Origin: Semisulcospira habei
Taxonomy: Eukaryota; Mollusca; Gastropoda; Semisulcospiridae
Assembly (NCBI GenBank): GCA_036245525.1
Contig: BTPG01000004.1
Coordinates: 160,778,267 to 160,842,266 of the forward strand
Reading direction: 5' to 3'
Length of the DNA stretch: 64,000 nucleotides
Below, piece by piece: positions 10,934 to 20,709 of this stretch. Below the pieces are notes generated by a model. It made no database searches, was not told the origin of the DNA, and saw nothing but the letters and a program-made list of their open reading frames with translations. Made by a program: the position numbers and the translations under genes. The number at the start of each line of letters is the position of its first letter. Position 1 is the stretch's first letter.

Positions 10934-12207
10934 AGTATCAGAAGCTGCAGTCTTGTTTGTTACATGCCCCTGCACTGTGTGCATTGCATGCACAGGCCAT
11001 AGCCAGTTGTTACATTACTTGAAATAGGAGAGACTCGAATCATAATGAAAACATCATGATTTAGCACAAGTAAATAAAGTATTTAAACACCATGCATGTC
11101 TGACAATATATAAATCGGTTAGTTCATCAAACGCGCATACAGTTAAAAAAATTGTGCACATCACACCTGTAACACACCCACTGCATGCGCATGGTGAGTG
11201 CTGTGGAAGATGTAAAATGCACATTCTAATGAGGTTGCATTTTATAATTTGGCCCATACTGGTTTACTGCAGAATCACACCTACATCACAATGACAGCTG
11301 CATCTTGCCTGAGTTCAGAACTTTCACAGTGTACTTCGTAGTCTCTTTGACGAAGGGAAATAAATATGTGTAAGATGTACATTTATCTTTTTACGATGGA
11401 AAATTACATAATTAACTGCTTGTTTGTGCATATGATGTTGGACTATCATTCCTGCAAACACGAGTTTGGGTGAAATTTATGATGGACGTGGTACAGCCTA
11501 AATCCTAACACTTTCTCGCGACGAATGGACCTGTGCACAATGTACATTATCATTATCAAGCACATCTGTGATTCCTTGAGCTGGCAGATTCCTTTCACGT
11601 ATGCATACGAAACGTCAGTCGTGATCAGAGTGCCTCATAATGAATTCACCGATGGTTTCTGATCCGACCGAAAATTCAGATGTTACTACAGACGAAAAAT
11701 GTGAGATTTCCAGAATCTAAATCCTTCAGATCTACAGTGCTCTATTGAGCGCTGAATGCAGAATTTGGGATCATAGAATGCACACTTCTGCTCCAAGGTC
11801 AAGCAGTTCACAAACAAATCATAAAAATCTTTGACCTCGCTCTTTGTATCTTTGATTTTTGCACGTTATCCTTTGCCAAATCGCTAGAGCACCTACCTGC
11901 AAAAATCTGCAGGTCCTTTTGAAACGACTTGCAGCTGCAGATGATGTTTGTGCCTATGCTGGACAGGGGCAGTTACGTTTTCCCGTATATTATGATTATA
12001 CAAGTTCTTCAGTTTCACTCTGTCATGTTGACTAAATTCCTCTGCGGATTTGTCTAAACAACGCGTTTTAGCTTGCAATCCGTCGAAAAACATACTTGCA
12101 AGGTGCGAGATGTATCCGACACGCAGTTAGTCGAACACACTCGGAAATACATTTGAACCAATCAGGGGTGCACATTTATGTGGTGCTCCTGTTAGAAATC
12201 GTCATAA
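10934..12207. other. No gene recognised
   Basis: About 1.3 kb of AT-rich sequence with no convincing coding frame, RNA gene or repeat boundary. A short match (tgtaagatgtacatttatc, 11369) is shared with the poly-C duplication at 6528. Confidence 0.5.
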
Positions 12208-12215
12208 AACCAAAT

Positions 12216-12569
12216 CCCGACAGCAACAAGACTTTCTCAGGATGTGCCTGCACTGCTTGTGAAAAAAAAAACTAAACAGAATATTGAATGTATGTCGCCA
12301 GCCGGTCCAATATGTTAAATAAACCTACGACACGGGGCCTAAATAAAGCCAAGACCATTTAGCAACACACATCCAATATCAAGAGCTACAGGCAGTGCAG
12401 ACAGTAGGGAGAGTTTAAAAAAAGGAAAATACAGGTGAATGGACCAAGGGTGGACAGAAACACATGCCCCAGAATAGAAGACCCATCCTGTGGGGATGAC
12501 CAGGGTGACCCTGGGAACTAAAAAGTAGTTAACCCCATCCAAGTCACCCAGGGCAGACCTGGGTGGGGG
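12216..12569 (-). mobile_element. Short retroposon family A, copy 2 (354 bp)
   Basis: Flanked by AACCAAAT (12208-12215, 12570-12577). It matches copy 1 from its CCCCCACCC start, but stops at CTGTCGGGA and so lacks the terminal motif and tandem tail. Either priming was internal or the 3' end was lost. Confidence 0.75.
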
Positions 12570-12577
12570 AACCAAAT

Positions 12578-13389
12578 TTGGAAGTTATCGACAAATTCCT
12601 AGGTTTGCTGCAGGCAGTGTTTTTGCTGTTGATTGTTCGTTAAGGAAGGGTGAAAAACAAATTACTGCTTTCAAACGACATAACTTTTTTCAGTGCAGTA
12701 CGAAGAATGTGCACTTTGACCAGGTTTCGAAAGTAGGCAAAATGCACATATTTTGAGTGAAGAAAAAAAGGAAACAAACTCTGGATACTTTATTTAACAT
12801 TTACAGGTGTTCGATAAAAGCTTTGAGGAAAAAGGAGTATGTTTCCGCAGAGAGGACACTCAGAACTTGCAGAAAATCGGGAAAACCCAAAACAGCCAAA
12901 GTGAGAGATTTTTCACATTGGAAGTGTCCTAGTCGGATTAAATCTCTGGCTTCTATAGTCTACAAGAGTATTCCGATATTAAATTTTCAGTACAGTGTGC
13001 ATTGCCAATAACCTTTATTTGACCTCATCCTTGATCAACAGCGGTTGTGTGAGCAGATGGTGTTGGCTGTTACAGGTATTTAAACACTATTGCAACCTTT
13101 GACCTTGCCTGGTCATATGCAGAATGCAGAAAACAGATGTTAAAACATACCAATTAACTGGTATCTTTGTAGGCAAACACAGCTGCTCAGAAGTATCGCT
13201 AAAGATTCTGACTATTACACATTAAAAGGGAAAATATACACATATGCATGTCTATGAACAAACAATCGCACAAGCAGAAAGAGACTGTTATTTACATAAT
13301 TTGCTGCTTGTGTTTGTTTGTCCGTACATATGGGGGAGTGGAGGGGGGTGGACCTGGATGCACAAACATGCATCATGCATAGTACACAC
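12578..13389. other. Intron or intergenic sequence, no gene recognised
   Basis: Sequence between the family A copy and the last recognised DHX9 exon. An open frame at 12757-13011 (+) is Lys/Arg-rich without recognisable motifs and is probably chance. Confidence 0.4.
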
Positions 13390-13488
13390 CACATCCAGGC
13401 GGTTGTCGGGACCAGTGAAGTTGAAGGCTTGAGGAAGGAGGCACTCCTCAGGGAAGCCAACATTCACCAATATGTCACGCAACTGGTT
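13390..13488 (-). CDS. DHX9: DHX9-like RNA helicase A, exon
   Basis: The exon encodes NQLRDILVNVGFPEECLLPQ followed by AFNFTGPDNRLDV, which matches the DHX9 segment just before the OB-fold (QLKEIL..GFPEDCL..GPDNNLDVV). The acceptor ttgttgtAG lies at 13489-13490. The donor is ambiguous: GTGTGT could be used at 13389, giving phase 0, or two bases further on. The next exon (OB-fold, LLAFGVYPNVC-like) was not seen between here and position 1, so it is probably beyond the left edge. The upstream intron (1.5 kb) holds a complete 160-bp-core element. Confidence 0.85.
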
Positions 13489-13929
13489 CTACAACAAACA
13501 AAAACAGCAAAGCTCTCAAAGTTCCTCTGCACCACAACTGCACAAAACTTCTCTGACCTTTCGTCTTAAAAACAGGTCACTCAACCGAGCACAAATTTAA
13601 TGGACAGACTAAAGGAAACAACCCCAAATTTTAACCTCACACTGAGAATTCCACAAAAATTATAGAGTTGCTTCTCTCTGACAATTAAATTTGCTTTTTA
13701 CGCCAAGATTAGCTGACAAAAGCAAAAATGTTTCCAAATGGTGGTGCCCACCGAGTCTTTCAACAGGCTGACAACTTTAGAAGTGACAAAGCAGGAGTCT
13801 ATTCGAAATAACTGGTAGGTAGGTGAATATCTGATGTCTAGAAAAGTGTCCTGGTCAGTTCTTTCATATTGTTTTGTCCCTTGGTTCTGCAATGTGTTGT
13901 GTATGCACTGCTGAGCCACCATTTTCAAG

Positions 13930-14960
13930 ACACAAGAATGCCAAAACCCTTAAGGCTCACGTGCATGAATGATCCAGTCCTAACTTACCGAGTTGGCTTT
14001 TGTACTTGCGAAATCCAAATTTTCTCACACTGTTGTCAATATCCTTTGACTCTTGACCTTTGCGAGTAGTGAAGCAAAATAGTATGCATCTTTATCACCT
14101 ACCGTTCTGCACAATTTGGTTGAAAAGTTTTGCCAAAGTGCTGAAATTCGACTTTTTTCACATGACCCGAGGGGGTCATCCAAATTAGCATGCATAGGAT
14201 GGTCCTACTATCAGGTATCTCTGAGCAAATTTTGGGTTTGAAGTTATAAATAGCGTTTGAGAATTTTTTTTTTTTGGGTCAGAAAATGGCTATCTGTGAC
14301 CTATTTCCTGATCTCGTGACCCTTGACCTTTGTGAGTAGTGAACCAAATTAGTATGCACAGAAAGGTCTTACCTTTCTGCTATATTTGGTTGAAAAGTTT
14401 TGCAGAAATCCAGATAAAAACAGAATTCTACCCAAAAATAGACATTTTTACATCAGTTGCTGCTCTTGTGACCTCGACCTTTTCAAGGGGTCATACAACT
14501 TTGATGCATAAGATGGCTTACTGTTACGTATCTCTGTACCAGGTTTGGGATGGAAATTGTAAACAGTATTTGATTAAAATAAATCGTCCAAAAATGGCTA
14601 TTTGTGACCCATTTTCTGATCTTGTGACCCTTTACCTTTCCGAGGGGTCAGCCAAATTAGTACGCATAGAATGGTCTTATCACAGGTATCTTTGTACTAA
14701 GTTTGGGTTTGAAGTTGTGAATAGTATTTGAGAAAAAAACATTCCCGATCCCCTACGACCTTGACCTTTGAGAGAGATCACTCAAGTTGGAATCTTTAGA
14801 AAGGTCTTGCCACAAAGTATCTTTGGGCCAGGTTTGAAGACTGTGGCTTGAATAGTTTCCAAGAAAATGCCAACGTTAAAGTTTACCACCAATGGCAACA
14901 GACAGATGACCACTGGCCAAGAACATACTTTTCCTTTGTACATGAGTCTAAAATTAATTT
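13930..14960 (+). repeat. 160-bp-core interspersed element, copy 1 (complete)
   Basis: Starts with the family 5' motif (caaaacccttaaggctcacg), continues with several diverged core units of about 160 bp marked by gacctttg...aaattagtatgcata and gtttgaagttgtgaatagta, and ends with a unique 3' module (...tttcctttgtacatgag). It fills the intron between the DHX9 exons at 13390 and 15007. Element design (unique ends, tandem core of about 160 bp) resembles molluscan 'pearl' repeats. Confidence 0.7.
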
Positions 14961-15006
14961 TATTTGGACCTTTGTTACATTTTACAAAGATTAAAGTATA
15001 ACATAC

Positions 15007-15091
15007 CTTTGCTTCACATGTCATGCGCAGGGTCTGCATGTTCAGACATTTTTGGTCACAGAAATTCATCTCACACTGTTCTCCACCACAC
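15007..15091 (-). CDS. DHX9: DHX9-like RNA helicase A, exon
   Basis: The 85-nt exon encodes CGGEQCEMNFCDQKCLNMQT followed by LRMTCEAK. DHX9 has the equivalent FCEHKRLN..TLRMTWEAK segment at this place. The acceptor gatccAG is at 15092-15093 and the donor GTATGT at 15006-15001. Its leading G completes the Arg codon begun in the exon at 18755-18922, and it ends in phase 0 after AAG (Lys). The intron upstream of it (3.7 kb) is full of 160-bp core repeats and a mariner-like MITE. The Trp common in this motif is replaced by Cys, which may be ordinary divergence. Confidence 0.88.
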
Positions 15092-15432
15092 CTGGATCAA
15101 AGCATCAATATTACATTGTGAAATCTGGTTTGTGTTGACGACTGCAAAATAAGCAGCTTTGACAAAAAGCAATCATTAATCACCGATAACGTTGCTAAGC
15201 GTCCCTCAAGTCTGTACCTAAAACGCCCATATACGCCCGTCCTCCATACCAAATTTAGAAGTCATGTGATACATAGGTGCGCTCTTCTGTGAAGGAGGTG
15301 AGATTGTATACTGCAGGGGGCAAGGTCAAACTAACTTTAGACACTGGGCGTGCGCACTAAGCCACTGTGCATGTCAAACTGGGGCAGTTTTACCGCCCAC
15401 CTGGCTGCTCGCTAACGCACGTGTTTACAAAC

Positions 15433-15894
15433 ATGGCGACATACTTTCAATCGAGTGACAGTGACCCAGAGTTTACCGCTATTTCGGAGTACATTAGCAA
15501 CAATTCAGTTTCAGAGTCAGAGGGAAGTGACATAACTGTCTCTAGTGTGCATACTAGCGATCCGTCGGACTGGGATGACGAAGATACCGGAGTTTTTCAG
15601 CAGTGTTTACCGAGGTGACAACTGCAAGATGGCGGTAGTGATGCTATCTGGCATCAGCGGTCAATTTCAGACCCTATTTTGCAGCCTTTCACGCGATATG
15701 TGGGCCCAACAACTCCACTTGAGTTGGAAGCGACACCACTTGATTATTTTTATCAGTTTTTCCCTGCGGAAATGTTTGAAACTTTCGCCCAACAGACGAA
15801 CCTGGAGATCAATTTGTGGCAACGTCCGCCGACGAGATATGTGCACCTCGATTACCCCATGGATTATCAGTGGATTGCCTGGTCATTGTGATCA
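15433..15894 (+). pseudogene. piggyBac-type transposase, N-terminal fragment
   Basis: One reading frame runs 152 codons from ATG 15433 with a single internal TGA (15616-15618). It starts with an acidic Ser/Asp-rich region (MATYFQSSDSDPEF, SDWDDEDTG), then LQPFTRYVGPTTPLELEATP, LDYFYQFFPAEMFETFAQQT and NLEINLW, matching the N-terminal helical region of piggyBac/PGBD transposases. The frame ends at 15891, before any catalytic Asp. It lies in a DHX9 intron, on the opposite strand. Confidence 0.7.
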
Positions 15895-15949
15895 CTAATG
15901 TAAAATTATCTCACTCCACTGTCAGACACATTTATATTTTCACACACCG

Positions 15950-17013
15950 ACACATTTTTCAGTTTGCAAAAGGTCTTATCATCAGCTACCTTTGTGCCAA
16001 ATTTGATTGAAAAATTTGCTAAAATGTTGACAATACAGTGGAGTCCGCTTAACACGAATTTCTGGGGATAGGGAAAATTAGTTCATGTAAAACGTATTTC
16101 GTGTTAACCGATTTAGACTAAAGCGTGTTCACAGTCTGAAATATGAGAGTGTGGGAGATGTGCATTTTAGTGTACCCTGCCCTGGAAGTTAAATGTGCAC
16201 AGTATCATACTTTACTTGCTTACTTTCATCGCAAAAGGAAAACAATAGGGCTCGGGAAGTTCCCCGTGTTGCCTAGCAGCGTCGGCGCGTCATCCGCCAT
16301 CTTAAGAGGATAGAATATTCTTCAGATAGTGGCGAAGTAGTGTTTCAACACGTTTTTCTTCATGTTTCTTCCTCTTTGGAAACAAACAAAAACAGATTAT
16401 GTTTAGCAGTTTCCTACGGTGATGGCAAGACTTGCTGTTATTGCCTATAGCATGTCAAGACTTTCCTGACATTGTCCTGACAGCGATTTTTCCCTATGAG
16501 GGCCATAGTCGCAAATCCTCTCAAGATGGCCGCCAAGACTAGCGTGATGATGTCAGCTTCCCGAGCCCTATAGACCACATGCACACTGCCCGTGGATTTA
16601 ATGTACAATCCATCAGACAAACAACAATCCATCTGATGAAACAGCTCCGTAACCACATGCAGTGTAGGAGCTAGTGTGCTGGTTGTTTGTGATAAACAGG
16701 TGAAAATACTATAAAATGTTCTGTTGGGGAAACAAAATCATCTTCGTGTTAAGCAGGAATTTCGTGTTAACCATGAAATTTTAATAGGGAACAAGAGGGC
16801 TCTCAGCCGGGAATTCAAAAACATTTTGTGTTAACTGGACTCCACTGTACCTACAAATTTATCATAAATTTGCATTTTACACACATTTGCCAGGCCTCTT
16901 GTGACCTTTGACTTTTCCGAGGGGTCATCCAAATTAGTATGCATAGATAGGTCTTACCATCAGGTATCTCTGTACCAAATTTGGGTTTGTAGTTTTGAAT
17001 AGTATTTGAGGAA
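15950..17013 (+). repeat. 160-bp-core repeat fragment, split by a mariner-like MITE
   Basis: Core units (aaaggtcttatcatcagcta ... and ggggtcatccaaattagtat ...) flank the MITE at 16036-16847 and run up to the start of the next complete element at 17014. The 5' module is missing. Confidence 0.65.
16036..16847. mobile_element. Tc1/mariner (pogo-like) MITE, 812 bp
   Basis: Inserted at TA (TA at 16034-16035 and 16848-16849) with ends CAGTGGAGTCC; the inverted repeats continue as TTAACACGAA / TTAACACAAA. TA duplication and a CAGTGGA start are typical of pogo/Tigger-type elements. Inside, TAGGGCTCGGGAAG (16247-16260) is repeated inverted near 16556-16570, possibly a second nested MITE. No transposase frame. 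Confidence 0.75.
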
Positions 17014-18567
17014 CAAGAAAGGTAAAGCCATTATGGCTCACGTGTATGACCGATTTACATGTGTAATCTTTGTGACGAGGGCTGGCTTCTGCCACAGCAA
17101 AATCCATGTTTTCTGAAAATGTAAGCATTTTTCACACATCTGTCAACCCCCCATGACCCTTGACCTTTGTGATGAGTCGACTAAATTAGTATGCATAGGA
17201 AGGTCTTACCATCAGCTATCTTTGTACCAAATTTGGTTGAAAAATTTGCAAAAATTTGGAAATACCTACAATTTTATAAAAAAAAATCAGCATTTTACAC
17301 ACATTTGCCTGCCTCTTGTGACCCTTGACCTTTCCAAGGGGTCATCCAAATTAGTATGCATAGATAGGTCTTACCATCAGGAATCTCTGTACCAAATTTG
17401 GTTTGAAGTTGTGAATAGTATTTGAGAAGAAGCATCTTTTGTCAAAATATGGCTATTTTAGACCCATTTCCTGAGCTCTCGTGACCTTTGATGAGGGATC
17501 ACCCAAATTAGTGTGCATAGAAAGGTCTTCCCATCAGGTATCTCTGTAGCATGTTTGGGTTGTGAATAGTACTAGTATTTGAGAAAAAAACATCTTTTGT
17601 CAAAATATGGCTATTTTCACCTATTTCCTGAGCTCTTCTGACCCTTGACCTTTCCGAGGGATCAATCAGGTATCTTTGTACCAAGTTCATAGCTGCCAAC
17701 CTTGGAGAAATAAAAATCCTGACTGGCCGGGGTCCAGGGGCCACCTAGGCCCCAGCAGGGTGCAGAGGCTGCGTCCCACTGGGGGATGCAGGGGGGCGAA
17801 AACGAAAATCAGCATTTTGAAGGCAGTTTGGAGGTCTCTCCTTGAAGCAAAATTCAAAATAATGACCAGTTTGTATCCTTTAAAGTTTATTTACATTCAC
17901 ATCAGCACAAAAAATCATGGCTGAACAAAATAAATCAATAGATGTTTGCTTGTAACACTAACAGTAACAGGGTTAAGAGTTCAATGAAAGGGTGCATGCC
18001 AGAACTGGATGTCTCTATTAACAGAATAAACAGAGACATGCAGACAAATATGGCTATATTTTCCCTATTTCCTGAGCTCTTGAGGGATCAACCAAATTAG
18101 TGTGCATAGAAAGGTCTTCCCATCAGGTATCTCTGTAGCAAGTTTGGATTTGAAGTTGTGAATAGTATTTGAGAAACAAAAATCTTTCATCAAAATATGG
18201 CTATTCTGGACCTTTTTCCTGACCTTTCCAAGGGGTCATCCAAATTAGTATGCATAGATAGGTCTTACCAAATTTGGGTTTGAAGTTGAGAATAGTATTT
18301 GAGAAAAAAAAAATTATGCTAAAATATTTTTGGCCTATTTCCTCATCCCCTGTGACATTGACCTTTGTGAGAGGTCACTCAAATTGGTATGTTTAAAAAG
18401 GTCTTGCCACAAAGTATGCTTGGGCCAAGTTTGAAACTGTGGCTTGAATAGTCTCCGAGAAAAAACCAACGTTAAAGTTTACCATGGACAACGGACGGCG
18501 GACGAACACCAGACGGACGACCACTGGCCCAGAACTCAGTTTTGCTTTGCACGTGAGCCAAAAAGTG
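17014..18567 (+). repeat. 160-bp-core interspersed element, copy 2
   Basis: Begins aacaagaaaggtaaagccat tatggctcacgtg, has at least five core units spaced about 158-165 bp (ttgaccttt at about 17160, 17325, 17485, 17645), and ends with the 3' module containing ggacggcggacgaac and tttgctttgcacgtgagcc. A GC-rich stretch at about 17686-18045 without core units is probably a later insertion. Confidence 0.72.
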
Positions 18568-18754
18568 TTTGAATATTTAGGGTAATTATGGTAAATTGAG
18601 ACATGATATATTGAGCCAGACCTGTGCTTTTCATCCTCGCACCCTAATTCTTAGACCAAAAAATTTAGAAAGCAAAATAAATACCAGTCCTGAATATTCT
18701 TGATGATTGTATGCTTGTGAACAATGCAATATCTGTGTGTGAGTGACAAGAGAC

Positions 18755-18922
18755 CTGGCCTCCTCCCATAGCTGGAAAGCGTTGAGAAGCGCAACATGAT
18801 CACTGTGGCGAGAACCAGCAAGAGACTTGTGCATCCAACCCAGGCGCTTGCGATCCGTTGAGGTGATAAACGGCTCTGGAAAGGTGGTGCTCGCAGCAAT
18901 TGTGCACATGGCATCACCAATG
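18755..18922 (-). CDS. DHX9: DHX9-like RNA helicase A, exon (HA2 domain)
   Basis: The 168-nt exon encodes GDAMCTIAASTTFPEPFI, then KRLGWMHKSLAGSRHSDHVA and LLNAFQLWEEA, which match the DHX9 HA2 region in order and spacing. The acceptor catgcAG is at 18923-18924 and the donor GTCTCT at 18754-18749. The first base completes a Tyr codon (TA+C) from the exon at 27808-27919; the last two bases (AG) join the G that opens the next exon to make Arg. The frame shows no damage. The 8.9-kb intron upstream of this exon holds the RTE element at 20710-23649, a LINE C-terminal fragment, two SINE copies and a family A retroposon. Confidence 0.92.
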
Positions 18923-19008
18923 CTGCATGTACACACACAAACATTTCATTAACAGGGTGCATTTGTACAGTACCAGAACTCCCTCCTCATCCCTTCCCCC
19001 AACCCCAG

Positions 19009-19100
19009 CTAACAGTGGAACACTGTCCAAACAATGCAACATTGCCCACCTAAAGCTAACAGAAGAACACTGTCCAAATAATGTAATCTTGTCCACCTAT
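19009..19100. repeat. Short tandem duplication (about 50-bp unit, two copies)
   Basis: Units beginning agctaacag..gaacactgtcc occur twice, immediately upstream of the DHX9 exon at 18755-18922. Confidence 0.5.
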
Positions 19101-19145
19101 ACACAATTTGCACTTGCAGTTTGCACATCCCACCCAACAAAGTGA

Positions 19146-20697
19146 TATGTTTCACGCCTGAGAACAATCAACATATTGTAAGCCAATGGCTTACTTGTTC
19201 TCTGTTTCGTACACGATTCACATTATTTTCTTTAATGTTGTTGTTCATAACGTTGGCGACGCTTTAGAATGCTTTTGCAAGTTAACTAAATGCAATTCGC
19301 AAGACTTTGGCCAAGCTTTTCATTAATTCTAGACTATAGAAAGCAGTCTGAAACTTGACGGTGATTGGCACCTTAGCAGACAAACTAAGGGAGCTAATTT
19401 TATGGGAAATAATGACAAGGGCAAATTTTCAAGCGGAGATCGAATTTCTACTGATATCGGCAAGGAAAACTAATGACAAGACAAATTGTGGTTATAATCG
19501 GAATTCTGTAGCTAATGTTTAACTCAGATTATGTGCTGACATTTTATTTCAGTTCAGTTTGGAAGTTATAAGCTTTTATTCTCTCGTGTGTAAGCCTTTC
19601 ACTTTCGAAGGTAGCCATTTTGATCTGCTGGAAACGAAACTCTCCATTCGAATACAGATTCCCGAATGAATATTTGAAAATGTTTTATAAACCGAACGAT
19701 TCTGAATTGCAGTGATGTTATATGATGACATTATCTGCCACGGAAAACAATTTATTATGCCTAATTATCGACATTGTAAAGAAGAATGCTTGCGAGTAAC
19801 GGTCCACTATCCGCTTGTTATGAGTAATGCGGCTTAACTACATTAGATCTAAGTAAATACCAGAATAGATCCAATTTTTCCTGACATGGTCTTACTAAAT
19901 AGCTGGAAATACTTGGACATTTTATTTGAGGCTCTATAAATTGAGAAATTAAGGGACTATTTTGTTTTGTGTAGTATCTAGTAGGAATGACCAACTACAG
20001 CCTTACGTGTGCCTACTAGAAGCAGTCAGTAGGAACCTGAATAACTAATGTAAGTGTCCAGACATAGGGAAAATGAAGAAAATAAAAAGCATAAAAACCC
20101 GGGAAAAGAAAACCGGGTACCCGCCCCCCCACATTCCCTACCTGCTCGCTCCGCTGACACAGATTTTTCACCAACTGACTTCGCCGATGCAACGTAATTT
20201 TTTTTCTACGTCCACTGGCCAGCAACAGAGGGTCTTCTACTTTATCACAACTATACAATGATTTTTCTTCGGTCTTCATCTCCACCAGAAACAACAGAGG
20301 GTCTTCTACTTCAACAGAAGAGGTAGTGGTCTCGTCAGAACGTCATAGCAGATTCACGCGGCTGGCTGCAAACCTTCCTCGCATGTAAGATCGCCACAAA
20401 TTTTGTCGCATACGATTTTGGTAACGCAGTCGTCACGGTGGGATTCTGCTTTTCCGCTAGTATTTTGCCAAATAGGACTTTAGATTAACTCCCCTAAACA
20501 GATTATCTCCCTAGGTTGCTGACAATTAGCCAATTAGAATGTGTAACGGTCAGCCAATCGATCCATTAGGATAACCGAGAGAGAAAACTGACAGGGGTAT
20601 TTCCCAGCAAAGAAAGTAAAAAAAAAGGTTATTTATTTGCCTATTATTTAGTAAGAAATGTTAGAAAGTTACCGAGAATTTGCAAGCATTTTTCTAC
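19146..20697. other. Intron sequence, no feature recognised
   Basis: Part of the long DHX9 intron. It contains a short perfect palindrome (gtaagcca-a-tggcttac, near 19179) but no coding frame or repeat family seen elsewhere in the window. Confidence 0.4.
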
Positions 20698-20709
20698 AGT
20701 AACCAGAGA

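Noticed and set aside
12757..13011. Lys/Arg-rich plus frame of 84 codons as a gene or missing DHX9 exon
   Set aside because: Wrong strand for DHX9, no known motif, and no splice context.
16247..16570. Inverted TAGGGCTCGGGAAG pair as a firm hAT insertion
   Set aside because: No matching 8-bp duplication on the two sides, so kept only as a note within the mariner-like MITE.
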